Shown here in pieces: positions 51,303-60,454 of a stretch of 64,000 bases of DNA (the stretch's first letter is position 1; every line of letters starts with the position of its first letter). Under the pieces are notes generated by a model that was given only the letters and a program-made list of their open reading frames with translations, ran no database searches and was not told where the DNA came from. The stretch is from NCBI GenBank assembly GCA_021648375.1, contig JAKISW010000003.1, positions 62,001-126,000 on the forward strand, in the 5' to 3' direction. The DNA comes from Devosiaceae bacterium (GTDB lineage Bacteria; Pseudomonadota; Alphaproteobacteria; Rhizobiales; Devosiaceae). The translations under genes and the position numbers were made by a program.

Positions 51303-53504
51303 ATGAACGACAAGTCAATAAAATTTGCACCCGGCGCCATAGTAAGCGTGATGGTGGCCGTGGCGGTTGATCGGGCCTATTCCTACAAGGTGCCAATGGG
51401 CATGGAGGTGCAGCGCGGCTCAATTGTTATGGTTGCTTTGGGACCAAGGCCGACCCTTGGGGTGGTTTGGGGAGTGCCTAAAGACCAACAGGCCCATAAT
51501 CGCCTCAAAGACATTGAGCATTGTTTTGAAGTTAATCCCTTAAGCGAAGAACTGATGAAACTGGTTGACTGGGTGGCGCGCTATACTCTGGCCAAGCCGG
51601 GCATGGTGCTGCGGGGGGTTTTGCGCTCAAAAGAGGCGCTTGATCCGCCCAAGCCGATTATTGGCTATACCTATAGCGGCATTACCCCTGAGCGAATGAG
51701 CAATGCCCGTTCGCGGGTGTTAGAGATTTTTACTCGCGATGAGGGCGCAGCTGGTATCGCATGGCCAAAATCTGCATTGATCGGGGAAAGCTCGGTTTCA
51801 GCCTCGGTCGTTGAGGGACTGGTTAAAGTTGGATCTTTGAGCAAAGTCGAATTGCCGCCGTCAAGAGCATATGAGGCTCCTGATGTTGATTTTTCCAGCT
51901 CAGACCTTAATCCCCATCAAAAAAAGGCGCTTGAAGAAATCAGGGCGGCCAATATTGAGGGAAAAAATACTGTTTTGTTGGACGGGGTAACAGGTTCCGG
52001 CAAAACCCGGATATTTTTCGAAGCGGTTGCTGATGTTTTGCGGCAAAACAAACAAATATTGATCCTGTTGCCCGAAATTGCCTTAACCCAGTCATTTGTG
52101 GACAGGTTTGCTGAGCGCTTTGGCACCAAACCGGCACAATGGCATTCCGACGTTACTCCGGCCCAGCGGGCAAAGGTGTGGCGCGGGGTGCTGAACGGTG
52201 ATGTAAGGGCGGTGCTTGGGGCGCGCTCAGCGCTGTTTTTGCCCTTTAGTGAACTTGGCATGATAGTTCTGGATGAGGAGCATGACGGGGCCTTCAAGCA
52301 ATCAGACGGGGTGAATTATCACGCCAGAGACATGGCTGTGGTTCGGGCATCTTTGGCCGGTGCCAATGTTATTCTTTCTTCAGCCACCCCATCGGTGGAA
52401 AGCCGTAACAATGCCAATGAGGGGCGCTATGGCCATGTGCTGATAAAACAGCGCCATATGGATGCCAAGCTTCCCGATATCAAAACCATCGATATGCGTA
52501 GTGAGGGACCGGAAAAAGGCTCATGGATTGCCCCGGAGCTGGCGCGGGAGATTTTTACCACCATCGACAAGGGCGAGCAGGTTTTGCTGTTTCTCAACCG
52601 GCGCGGCTATGCACCGCTGACTGTTTGCCGCTCGTGTGGGCATCAATATCAATGCGCTGACTGCTCGGCATGGCTGGTGGAGCACAGGTTTTTGGGCAAA
52701 CTGGCCTGCCATTATTGCGGACAGGAGATTGATACACCTACCGCGTGCACCAATTGTCATGTTGAAGGATCCTTGACGGCGGTTGGACCCGGCATTGAAA
52801 GGGTTGCAGAAGAGGCAGCCTCCAGATTTCCTGAAGCGAGGCAGGTGATACTTTCTTCGGATATGGGCAGCAGTGCTCAGATCAGGCAGCGGTTCGCAGA
52901 AATTTCCAACGGGGATTATGATCTGATCATTGGCACGCAATTGGTGGCCAAGGGCCATCATTTTGAAAAGCTCACTCTGGTCGGGGTGCTGGATGCTGAC
53001 CTTGGTCTGGCCCATGGAGACCCGCGAGCAGCGGAAAAAACCTTTCAGCTTTTAACTCAGGTAACCGGGCGGGCTGGAAGAGCAGCAAAATCGGGCCGGG
53101 CATATTTACAGACCTATAATCCCGAACATGCGGTGATAAAAACCATGATTAGTGGTGACCGTGAAGGGTTTTATGCGCATGAACTGGAGGTGCGAAAGAG
53201 TAGCGCCTTGCCTCCCTTTGGGCGGTTGGCGGCGCTGATTATATCGGCCAGCGAACACAGCGAGGCAAAGGCTTATGCAAGGCATCTGCTAAGCAAAGCA
53301 CCACAGGGCGACGGGGTGCGGCTTTTTGGACCGGCTGATGCGCCAATATTGCTGGTGCGCGGGCGCTATAGAGTTAGAATTTTAGCCCAGAGCGCAAAGC
53401 AATTTGATCTTTCGGGATATGTAAGGTTTTGGCTTGAAGGAGCCAATAAGGTTAAAGGCAACCTTAGAGTACAGGTGGATATTGATCCGGTAAGTTTTTA
53501 TTAG
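51303..53504 (+). CDS. priA: Primosomal protein N' (replication restart helicase PriA)
   Basis: A 733-residue helicase restarting stalled replication forks, like E. coli PriA (732). The N-terminal DNA-binding domain has RAYSYKVPMG near residue 30. Walker A is DGVTGSGKTRIF near residue 224, the DEEH box is VLDEEHDGAFKQ near 321, and the zinc-binding region is CRSCGHQYQCADCSAW through ACTNC (about residues 441-485), with eight Cys. Helicase motifs VI and related (QVTGRAGRAAKSG) are near residue 586. ATG 51303 is preferred over an upstream in-frame start at 51222. The stop codon coincides with the start of the 72-base repeats. Confidence 0.96.
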   Translation: MNDKSIKFAPGAIVSVMVAVAVDRAYSYKVPMGMEVQRGSIVMVALGPRPTLGVVWGVPKDQQAHNRLKDIEHCFEVNPLSEELMKLVDWVARYTLAKPGMVLRGVLRSKEALDPPKPIIGYTYSGITPERMSNARSRVLEIFTRDEGAAGIAWPKSALIGESSVSASVVEGLVKVGSLSKVELPPSRAYEAPDVDFSSSDLNPHQKKALEEIRAANIEGKNTVLLDGVTGSGKTRIFFEAVADVLRQNKQILILLPEIALTQSFVDRFAERFGTKPAQWHSDVTPAQRAKVWRGVLNGDVRAVLGARSALFLPFSELGMIVLDEEHDGAFKQSDGVNYHARDMAVVRASLAGANVILSSATPSVESRNNANEGRYGHVLIKQRHMDAKLPDIKTIDMRSEGPEKGSWIAPELAREIFTTIDKGEQVLLFLNRRGYAPLTVCRSCGHQYQCADCSAWLVEHRFLGKLACHYCGQEIDTPTACTNCHVEGSLTAVGPGIERVAEEAASRFPEARQVILSSDMGSSAQIRQRFAEISNGDYDLIIGTQLVAKGHHFEKLTLVGVLDADLGLAHGDPRAAEKTFQLLTQVTGRAGRAAKSGRAYLQTYNPEHAVIKTMISGDREGFYAHELEVRKSSALPPFGRLAALIISASEHSEAKAYARHLLSKAPQGDGVRLFGPADAPILLVRGRYRVRILAQSAKQFDLSGYVRFWLEGANKVKGNLRVQVDIDPVSFY

Positions 53505-53664
53505 AGCGTTGCCAAGAAAAGTGCGTAGCAGTTTTCTGCTTCGGCAACGCGACCACTAAAAAGCTGGCGAAGCCAGAGCGTTGCCAAGAAAAGTGCGTAG
53601 CAGTTTTCTGCTTCGGCAACGCGACCACTAAAAAGCTGGCGAAGCCAGAGCGTTGCCAAGAAAA
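53504..53664. repeat. 72-bp tandem repeats just after priA
   Basis: Two identical 72-base copies (53504-53575 and 53576-53647) and the first 17 bases of a third (53648-53664). Each copy holds an inverted repeat GCGTTGCC / GGCAACGC (53506-53513 with 53543-53550 in copy 1), strengthened inside by AGAAAA / TTTTCT, and a second small hairpin CTGGC-GAA-GCCAG at its end. The repeat begins at the priA stop codon. Confidence 0.9.
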
Positions 53665-53960
53665 CACCCATAGGGTGAAGTGCCAAGCGGTTTTCCAGCC
53701 CGCCGGCGCGAGGCGAAAAAAGCCCGCCGGCGTGAGGCAAAAGCCTCTGCGAGTTGCGTTATAAGTAGTTCTGAATTTTCAATTGAGCGCCCAGCGAGCG
53801 AAGAGCGAGCCGCGGCCTATGCCGCGCGCCGTCGCAGGCTCAGCTTTGCCAGTAGCTTCTTAAGCGTCACTGGTGAAGCGATGCGAGCCGCGAGACAGAT
53901 AAAATTGGAGTAGCCAGAGCGTTGCCAGGAAAGTGGCTCGGCTTGTCCTGAAAGCGCTCT
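53665..53960. repeat. GC-rich repeat element between priA and the next gene
   Basis: Directly after the tandem copies comes GC-rich sequence unlike its AT-leaning surroundings. It has two near-copies of GCCCGCCGGCG-GAGGC (about 53700 and 53725), several small hairpins (CACCC-GGGTG, GAGGC-GCCTC) and an end piece, 53916-53960, that again starts CCAGAGCGTTGCCA and folds as AGAGCG/CGCTCT with an inner CAGGA/TCCTG. Looks like a decayed or composite repetitive extragenic element. An Arg/Ala-rich ORF across it (53680-53913) is probably not a gene. Confidence 0.6.
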
Positions 53961-54042
53961 AAAAACATGGTTAACGGATATTAACAAAGTGTTTATTAAT
54001 TTATGTTAATTTTTGTCTGATGTCAGACGAAGGATTTCAGAT

Positions 54043-54405
54043 GTGCTTGCTTCAAAGTCACTTGCTCCTAACGAGGATACCTGCCCGATAAATGAAACTG
54101 AACTGATTAGTCTTAGTTCAGAAGCGCCAAGCCATGCGGTGGCTGTGGTTTCCGGGTTGCCCGAAATGCAAAAAGCCAGAATTTGTAAGTTTTGCTATGG
54201 CAAGACCCATTTGCATGAACTGGCTTTGCATATCGCCTCGACCTGCGACCAAAAAACGCTGGTAACAGTGTTTGGGGAAGCAGGGAGGGTGATTTATAAA
54301 CAGTCACGCGATACAAAATCCACCCTGAAAAGTCTCAACGCCTCTGAAAATTCCATGGGCCCAAAGCCGGTATTGCTGGCCGGCGGTCTGAAAAAATCAC
54401 AATAA
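54043..54405 (+). CDS. Small protein with a Cys-Cys-His-Cys zinc-finger-like motif
   Basis: A 120-residue protein from GTG 54043, which has AAGGA eight bases upstream; a TTG at 54013 would add ten residues. The middle has Ile-Cys-Lys-Phe-Cys, then a helix with three His (Thr-His-Leu-His-Glu-Leu-Ala-Leu-His) and a Ser-Thr-Cys end, spaced as in a short zinc-binding module. The N-terminus has two further acidic, Ser-rich stretches; the C-terminus is basic. I recognise no family. It lies between priA and the atp operon on the same strand. Confidence 0.55.
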   Translation: MLASKSLAPNEDTCPINETELISLSSEAPSHAVAVVSGLPEMQKARICKFCYGKTHLHELALHIASTCDQKTLVTVFGEAGRVIYKQSRDTKSTLKSLNASENSMGPKPVLLAGGLKKSQ

Positions 54406-54781
54406 CGGCAGTAAAACTTTTTATTTTCAATGATTTAGGCAAAGAAAACATCTGCCGGTTGTGATTTGCTGACCGAGCAACAGGTGAAAAATGCCCATAA
54501 GTATTTTTTAGGCCATGTGGCCTCTTTCCCACCTATATTGAGCTGAAATGTTCCGCAAAATTTATACTGGCGCTCACCTATTGGCTTTCTTATAATAAAA
54601 ACCTTCGCCTTGTGCTTGCGTGTGCTTGGAAAGCCGTGTTAGAGGGAGCGCGGATTTTATAGCAAGGCGTTGGCGATCAACCCTTGCAGATTGCCGGAAG
54701 TCCCCAACTTGCTGAGTTTTTTGGGTTGTGCTCAAGAAGCCGGTTTTTATTGGGGTTAACAGGTTTGAAGGGTTTTTCAGA
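54406..54781. other. Spacer upstream of the atp operon
   Basis: About 375 bases that should hold the atpHAGDC promoter. An AGGCCA-TG-TGGCCT hairpin (54510-54523), preceded by six T and followed by CTTTCCC, may end the preceding gene. No other structured element, riboswitch or gene is evident. The frame of atpH is open from GTG 54728. Confidence 0.45.
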
Positions 54782-55342
54782 TTGAGCGCATCAAGTTCGG
54801 TTTTTGCTAATATTGCCAGACCCTATGCATCGGCATTATTTGATTTGGCGAGTGAGACAAAATCGGTTGCAGAGGTTGAGAAAAACCTGTCTGAAATGGG
54901 AGCTCTTATAAGCTCCAATGAGGACTTTTCTCAATTGTTGGCCAGTCCGGTTATATCGGCTGAAGCCAAAACAATTGCTATCGAGAAAATTCTGGCCAAA
55001 GCAAAACTTCATAAAATCGTTGCAAATTTTATTCGTGCTGTAGCGCGCAACGATCGTTTGTTCGTATTACCCACTATGATTGATGCTTTTGGGGAACTTT
55101 GCGCCAAGGCGCGAGGTGAAATTTCCGCTGAAGTTACATCGGCCGTTCCCTTGAGCAAAAAACAACTTGGTGATCTGGCGAAGACTCTAAAAACCAAAAC
55201 CGGCAAAACGGTTACGCTTGATACAAGCGTTGACCCCTCCTTAATCGGGGGGCTGGTGGTAAGAGTTGGTTCGCAGATGATCGATTCTTCTTTAAAAACA
55301 AAATTGAATGCAATGAAAATTGCCATGAAAGAGGTTAGATAA
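54782..55342 (+). CDS. atpH: ATP synthase F1 subunit delta
   Basis: Stator subunit that links F1 to the peripheral stalk. I start it at TTG 54782 (AGGG about nine bases upstream), giving 186 residues, the usual length; the frame is open to GTG 54728, adding 18 residues that relatives lack. The N-terminal domain has ARPYASALFDLA near residue 12, and the C-terminal part has DPSLIGGLVVRVGSQMID near 153, the most conserved stretch of the family. The stop overlaps the atpA start (TAATG). Confidence 0.93.
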   Translation: MSASSSVFANIARPYASALFDLASETKSVAEVEKNLSEMGALISSNEDFSQLLASPVISAEAKTIAIEKILAKAKLHKIVANFIRAVARNDRLFVLPTMIDAFGELCAKARGEISAEVTSAVPLSKKQLGDLAKTLKTKTGKTVTLDTSVDPSLIGGLVVRVGSQMIDSSLKTKLNAMKIAMKEVR

Positions 55343-56877
55343 TGGATATTAAAGCAGCGGAAATTTCCGCCATCCTCAAAGATCAGATTAAGGATTTCGG
55401 CAAAGAGGCTCAGGTCTCTGAAGTTGGGCAGGTATTGTCGGTGGGTGATGGTATCGCACGTATCTATGGTCTTGATAATGTGCAGGCGGGTGAACTTGTG
55501 GAGTTTTCCGGTGGCATTAAGGGCATGGCGCTAAACCTTGAAACCGATAATGTCGGGGTGGTGATTTTTGGTTCTGACAGGGAAATTTCAGAAGGGGACA
55601 TAGTAAAGCGTACCGGGGACATTGTTGATACTCCCATCGGGCCTGAACTTTTGGGCCGGGTTGTTGATGCGCTTGGCAATCCCATTGATGGCAAGGGACC
55701 GATCAAAACTAAAAACCGGGCGCGGGTTGACGTTAAGGCTCCGGGCATTCTACCCCGTAAATCTGTGCATGAGCCAATGTCGACAGGCCTAAAGGCCATT
55801 GATGCGCTTATTCCGATTGGGCGTGGCCAGCGCGAACTGATTATTGGTGATCGCCAGACCGGAAAAACCGCAATTATTCTTGATACCTTTCTCAACCAGA
55901 AGGCGGCTCATGCGGCCGGTGCTGATGAAAGTGAAAAACTTTACTGTGTCTATGTGGCGGTTGGTCAAAAACGCTCCACAGTTGCCCAGTTTGTTAAAGT
56001 GCTCGAAGATGCCGGCGCCATGGAATATTCCATCGTTGTGGCGGCGACCGCCTCTGATGCGGCTCCCATGCAGTTTCTTGCTCCCTTTACCGGTTGCGCC
56101 ATCGCTGAATATTTCCGCGACAATGGCCAGCATGCTGTGATTGCCTATGACGATCTGACCAAACAGGCTGTTGCCTACCGTCAGATGTCATTATTGCTGC
56201 GTCGTCCTCCCGGACGTGAAGCCTTTCCCGGTGATGTGTTTTATTTGCACTCCCGCCTTCTTGAGCGCGCTGCGAAGCTGAACGAAAATCATGGTTCTGG
56301 TTCTTTAACCGCTTTGCCGGTTATTGAAACTCAGGCCAACGATCTTTCGGCCTATATTCCCACCAACGTGATTTCCATCACCGATGGGCAGATTTTCCTT
56401 GAAACCGATCTGTTTTTTCAGGGCGTGCGCCCGGCGGTGAATGCGGGTCTTTCAGTTTCTCGGGTTGGCTCGGCCGCTCAGGTCAAGGCCATGAAACAGG
56501 TTGCCGGTTCGATTAAGGGTGAATTGGCCCAGTATCGTGAAATGGCGGCCTTTGCCCAGTTTGGTTCCGATCTTGATGCTTCGACGCAGGCTTTGCTAAA
56601 TCGCGGTGCGCGATTGGTTGAATTGCTCAAGCAGAAGCAGTTTTCTCCTCTAAAAACCGAAGAGCAGGTTGTGGTTATTTTTGCCGGGGTTAAGGGATAT
56701 CTCGACAAGATCAAAGTTAATCAGGTAGCAGCTTTTGAAGAGGGCCTTTTGGGCCTGCTCCATTCCAAACATGGCGAAATTTTAAGCTCCATCGAAAAAG
56801 ACAAAGTCATCAGCGATGAAGTTGAAGAAAAGCTTAAGGGTGTTCTGGATGGATTTGTCAAAACTTTTGCCGGCTAG
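55342..56877 (+). CDS. atpA: ATP synthase F1 subunit alpha
   Basis: Regulatory nucleotide-binding subunit of the F1 hexamer, 511 residues. It has GDGIARIYGLDNVQAGELV near residue 37, Walker A GDRQTGKTAI near 169, IAYDDLTKQAVAYRQMSLLL near 266 and the family signature PAVNAGLSVSRVGSAAQ near 364 (Ser-Arg, arginine finger). It is translationally coupled to atpH. Confidence 0.98.
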   Translation: MDIKAAEISAILKDQIKDFGKEAQVSEVGQVLSVGDGIARIYGLDNVQAGELVEFSGGIKGMALNLETDNVGVVIFGSDREISEGDIVKRTGDIVDTPIGPELLGRVVDALGNPIDGKGPIKTKNRARVDVKAPGILPRKSVHEPMSTGLKAIDALIPIGRGQRELIIGDRQTGKTAIILDTFLNQKAAHAAGADESEKLYCVYVAVGQKRSTVAQFVKVLEDAGAMEYSIVVAATASDAAPMQFLAPFTGCAIAEYFRDNGQHAVIAYDDLTKQAVAYRQMSLLLRRPPGREAFPGDVFYLHSRLLERAAKLNENHGSGSLTALPVIETQANDLSAYIPTNVISITDGQIFLETDLFFQGVRPAVNAGLSVSRVGSAAQVKAMKQVAGSIKGELAQYREMAAFAQFGSDLDASTQALLNRGARLVELLKQKQFSPLKTEEQVVVIFAGVKGYLDKIKVNQVAAFEEGLLGLLHSKHGEILSSIEKDKVISDEVEEKLKGVLDGFVKTFAG

Positions 56878-56957
56878 ATAATTAGGAATGCAATTTAGAT
56901 TGGTGCAATCCAAAATAGTGCAGTCCAAAAACGTATAAAAAGGAACAGAGGACCAAA

Positions 56958-57833
56958 ATGCCCTCGTTGAAAGACCTTAGAACCAGGATCGATTCCGTTA
57001 AATCGACCCAAAAAATTACTCGGGCCATGCAGATGGTGGCGGCGGCAAAATTGCGCAAAGCTCAGGAACGGGCCGAAGCGGCGCGCCCCTATGCCGAGCG
57101 CATGGAAAATGTGCTGGCGTCGATGGGTGTTAGCTATGCTGCACGCGAGGACGCTCCGGCACTGCTAAAGGGCACTGGCAAAAGTGATGTTCATCTGTTG
57201 CTGGTGGCAACGGCTGATCGTGGACTTTGTGGTGGTTTTAATTCTTCCATAGCACGCAGGGCGCGCGCTCATGCCAACGAACTGATCTCCACGGGTAAAA
57301 CCGTAAAGCTGATGTTCCTCGGCAAAAAGGGCTATGATGCACTCAAGCGTTTATTTGCCGATCAGATTGTTGAAATGATCAGCTTTCGTGAAGTCAAGCA
57401 GATCGGTTATTCCAACGCTACTGAAGTTGGTGAAAAACTGCTGAATATGTTTGAGGCTGGCGAATTTGATGTGGCGACTTTGTTCTATTCCAAGTTTGAA
57501 TCGGTGATCAGCCAGGTTCCAACCACTCATCAGCTTATTCCCGCAAAATTTGAAGCCCCTGAAGAGGGTGCGGATGAGCGCTCCTATGATTATGAGCCGG
57601 ACGAGGGGGCGATTCTGGATGATTTGCTTCCCCGTAATATCAGCGTGCAGATTTATCGGGCACTGCTGGAAAACGGTGCCGGAGAAATGGGCGCTAAAAT
57701 GAGTGCAATGGATAATGCAACCCGCAATGCGGGAGAAATGATTGATGGGTTGACGCAGACATTTAACCGCCAGCGCCAGGCCCAGATTACCAAAGAATTG
57801 ATTGAAATTATTTCAGGCGCCGAAGCGCTTTAA
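56958..57833 (+). CDS. atpG: ATP synthase F1 subunit gamma
   Basis: Rotor shaft of F1, 291 residues. It starts with LRTRIDSVKSTQKITRAMQMVAAAK, the N-terminal helix that contacts the catalytic subunits. ADRGLCGGFNSSIARRA lies near residue 80, and the C-terminal helix ends NRQRQAQITKELIEIISGA. GGAACAGAGGACC precedes the ATG. It lies 80 bases after atpA and 25 before the atpD start. Confidence 0.97.
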   Translation: MPSLKDLRTRIDSVKSTQKITRAMQMVAAAKLRKAQERAEAARPYAERMENVLASMGVSYAAREDAPALLKGTGKSDVHLLLVATADRGLCGGFNSSIARRARAHANELISTGKTVKLMFLGKKGYDALKRLFADQIVEMISFREVKQIGYSNATEVGEKLLNMFEAGEFDVATLFYSKFESVISQVPTTHQLIPAKFEAPEEGADERSYDYEPDEGAILDDLLPRNISVQIYRALLENGAGEMGAKMSAMDNATRNAGEMIDGLTQTFNRQRQAQITKELIEIISGAEAL

Positions 57834-57858
57834 TAAACACTTAAGTGAGGTATATAAA

Positions 57859-59364
57859 ATGGCCGCCAAAACCACGCCAGCCAAGACAGCTACTGCCAAG
57901 ACTGCAGCAACCAAGAAAAAAGCAAGCGCAAAAACCGCTAACGGAAAAATCGTTCAGATTATTGGTGCGGTTGTTGATATTCAGTTCGAGGGCAAGCTGC
58001 CGGCAATTCTAAACGCGCTGGAAACCGATAATAATGGTAACCGTCTGGTGCTGGAAGTTGCTCAGCATCTGGGTGAAAACACGGTTCGCGCAATTGCCAT
58101 GGATACGACAGAGGGGCTGGTTCGCGGGCACGCTGTTACTGATCTTGGGGAGCCAATTCAGGTGCCGGTTGGTGCTGAAACTCTTGGGCGGATCATGAAT
58201 GTTATCGGTGAACCAATTGATGAGGCCGGACCGGTAAAGACAAAAATAAAGCGTGGTATTCATGCTGAAGCTCCCACATTTGTTGAGCAGAACCCGGAAT
58301 CAGAAATTCTGGTAACCGGCATCAAGGTGGTTGATCTTTTGGCGCCTTATGCAAGGGGCGGAAAAATTGGCCTGTTTGGTGGTGCCGGTGTGGGCAAGAC
58401 TGTGCTTATTCAGGAACTTATCAATAATGTTGCCAACTCCCATGGTGGTTACTCGGTATTTGCCGGGGTTGGTGAGCGTACCCGTGAGGGCAATGATCTT
58501 TATTACGAAATGATCGAAAGTGGCGTGAACAAGGATCCCAAGGCCAATAATGGTTCTGCTGAAGGGTCGAAATGCGCTCTGGTTTTTGGGCAGATGAACG
58601 AGCCTCCGGGAGCGCGCGCAAGGGTTGCTCTTACCGGTTTGACTGTTGCGGAGGAATTCCGCGATCAGGGCCAGGATGTGTTGTTCTTTATCGATAATAT
58701 TTTCCGCTTTACCCAGGCCGGTTCTGAAATGAGTGCGCTTCTTGGACGTATTCCTTCTGCGGTGGGTTATCAGCCTACTCTGGCTACCGACATGGGGCAG
58801 ATGCAGGAGCGAATTACAACGACAAATAAAGGTTCGATTACCTCGGTGCAGGCAATTTATGTTCCCGCCGATGATCTTACTGATCCGGCGCCAGCGACTT
58901 CGTTTGCTCACCTTGATGCCACAACCGTTCTTAACCGGGCAATTTCTGAAAAAGGAATTTATCCGGCGGTGGATCCGCTTGATTCAACCTCGCGTATGCT
59001 TGATCCAACCATTGTTGGTGATGAGCATTATCAGGTTGCTCGTGAAGTGCAGGAAATTTTGCAGCGCTATAAAAGTTTGCAGGATATTATTGCTATTCTT
59101 GGTATGGATGAGCTTTCGGAAGAAGATAAGCTGGTTGTTGCCCGGGCCCGTAAAATTGAGCGCTTTATGAGCCAGCCGTTCTTTGTTGCTGAAATCTTTA
59201 CTGGAACTCCGGGTGTATTTGTGGCTCTTGAAGATACAATTCGTGCGTTTGCAGGATTGATCAAAGGTGAATATGATCATCTGCCAGAAGCTGCATTTTA
59301 TATGGTTGGTACCATTGATGATGCGGTTGCCAAGGCCCAAAAACTGGCGGCGCAAGCAGCTTAG
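57859..59364 (+). CDS. atpD: ATP synthase F1 subunit beta
   Basis: Catalytic subunit of F1, 501 residues from ATG 57859 (GAGG upstream). A Lys/Ala/Thr-rich N-terminal extension of about 30 residues precedes the conserved QIIGAVVDIQFEG start; such extensions are common in Hyphomicrobiales. Walker A is GGAGVGKTVLI near residue 175, GERTREGNDLYYEM follows near 210, DNIFRFTQAGSEMSALLGR near 278 (Walker B Asp) and SRMLDP with the arginine-containing switch near 377. An in-frame start at 57802 overlaps atpG and is unlikely. Confidence 0.98.
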   Translation: MAAKTTPAKTATAKTAATKKKASAKTANGKIVQIIGAVVDIQFEGKLPAILNALETDNNGNRLVLEVAQHLGENTVRAIAMDTTEGLVRGHAVTDLGEPIQVPVGAETLGRIMNVIGEPIDEAGPVKTKIKRGIHAEAPTFVEQNPESEILVTGIKVVDLLAPYARGGKIGLFGGAGVGKTVLIQELINNVANSHGGYSVFAGVGERTREGNDLYYEMIESGVNKDPKANNGSAEGSKCALVFGQMNEPPGARARVALTGLTVAEEFRDQGQDVLFFIDNIFRFTQAGSEMSALLGRIPSAVGYQPTLATDMGQMQERITTTNKGSITSVQAIYVPADDLTDPAPATSFAHLDATTVLNRAISEKGIYPAVDPLDSTSRMLDPTIVGDEHYQVAREVQEILQRYKSLQDIIAILGMDELSEEDKLVVARARKIERFMSQPFFVAEIFTGTPGVFVALEDTIRAFAGLIKGEYDHLPEAAFYMVGTIDDAVAKAQKLAAQAA

Positions 59365-59406
59365 GTTGAAAGCTGACTGTTCTGTTGAAATTAAGGAGCC
59401 TGTCAA

Positions 59407-59841
59407 TTGGCCCAGGATGAAAAACAAGAGATAAAAATAGAAATTGTCTCACCGGAAAATCTGGTATTTTCTGAAGCTGTATCTTCGGTAACGGTTCCGG
59501 GGCAAGAGGGATATTTTACCGTCATGGGTGAACATGCTCCCTTGATGACTACCCTAAAACCCGGATTTATCAGTGTTGAAATCTCAGGGGAAACCCAGAC
59601 ATTTTATGTGCAGGGCGGTTTTGCCGATATTTCTCCTGACGGGGTGACAATTTTGGCTGAAGAAGCAAAGGGAAGTGCTGATTTTGCGGTTTCAGAAGTG
59701 GAAGCAGCAATTGTTGAGGCTCAGGCGGTTTTGGATAATGCTGAAGATTTAGCTGAAAAAAATCACGCACAAAATACTCTGGACGGCTGGAAAAACCTGT
59801 TGCTGGAAGCGGCACAGCTCGGCAGTTCCGGCTCTCACTAA
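59407..59841 (+). CDS. atpC: ATP synthase F1 subunit epsilon
   Basis: Inhibitory central-stalk subunit, 144 residues, starting at TTG 59407 with AAGGAG at good spacing. The N-terminal beta sandwich shows VSPENLVFSEAVSSVTVPGQEGYFTVMGEHAPL (seen at about residues 13-45) and the strand FYVQGGFADISPDGVTILAEEA near residue 64. A C-terminal helix pair follows. It ends the atpHAGDC operon. Confidence 0.96.
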   Translation: MAQDEKQEIKIEIVSPENLVFSEAVSSVTVPGQEGYFTVMGEHAPLMTTLKPGFISVEISGETQTFYVQGGFADISPDGVTILAEEAKGSADFAVSEVEAAIVEAQAVLDNAEDLAEKNHAQNTLDGWKNLLLEAAQLGSSGSH

Positions 59842-59868
59842 ATTCGTTGAATTAGTTGCATAATATTT

Positions 59869-59890
59869 GGGCCGGCCTGTTAGCTGGCCC
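59869..59890. terminator. Terminator-like hairpin between atpC and rppH
   Basis: GGGCCGGC pairs with GCTGGCCC (one G-U pair) around a six-base loop, followed by TTATTATTA on the plus strand, just after the atp operon and before the end of the convergent rppH. The T-run is broken, so the call is moderate. Confidence 0.6.
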
Positions 59891-59896
59891 TTATTA

Positions 59897-60454
59897 TTAT
59901 GGATCTGTAGAGATTTCACCCAGCCTGATTTTTTGCGGAATATTGGCAAACCATTCGGCAAGCTGCACATAAATTTCGCGTTTGAACGGGATTACTAACC
60001 CGGGAAGATTTTCCAGTTCTTCCCAGCGCCATTCATAAAATTCAGGTTTATGGGCCCCGCCATCGGGCGTAAGAATATTGATTTCTGTGTCCTCACCGGT
60101 AAACAGCATGGCAAACCACATTTGTCGTTGCCCGGCAAATTTTCCCTTCATCAGTTTTTTGGCGATTTGGGGCGGGAAGTCATAGGTCAGCCAGCTTTCG
60201 GCCTCCGTTATTAATTGGACGGAAACAACTGAAGTTTCTTCTCGTAATTCGCGAATAGCGGCATTTAGAGGATCTTCATTGCGATCGATTCCGCCCTGGG
60301 GCATCTGCCAGGGGAATTGTTGTTTTTGCCCGGCCAATTCGGATGCGGGCAAATCATTTCGACGTCCAACAAACACTTTTCCTTCCCGGTTAAAAAGAGC
60401 GATTCCGGCACATGGACGATAGGGTTTGTATTGAAACTGGTTTGAATCCGTCAT
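59897..60454 (-). CDS. rppH: RNA pyrophosphohydrolase RppH
   Basis: Nudix hydrolase that removes pyrophosphate from the 5' end of mRNAs, starting their decay. It is 185 residues. It opens PYRPCAGIALFNREGKVFVGRR, followed by WQMPQGGIDRNEDPLNAAIRELREETS near residue 50, a complete Nudix box with the metal-binding Glu residues. The start overlaps the upstream deacetylase stop by one base (TAATG), so the genes are coupled. Confidence 0.95.
   Translation of the reverse strand: MTDSNQFQYKPYRPCAGIALFNREGKVFVGRRNDLPASELAGQKQQFPWQMPQGGIDRNEDPLNAAIRELREETSVVSVQLITEAESWLTYDFPPQIAKKLMKGKFAGQRQMWFAMLFTGEDTEINILTPDGGAHKPEFYEWRWEELENLPGLVIPFKREIYVQLAEWFANIPQKIRLGEISTDP

Noticed and set aside
53504..53664. 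72-bp tandem repeats considered as a CRISPR remnant or attachment site
   Set aside because: The copies are contiguous without spacers, and no cas, integrase or phage gene is nearby; xerC is the housekeeping recombinase.
53680..53913. A 77-codon Arg/Ala-rich ORF in the GC-rich element after priA
   Set aside because: It lies entirely within repeat and hairpin sequence, has no plausible ribosome binding site, and its composition simply mirrors the GC-rich repeats.
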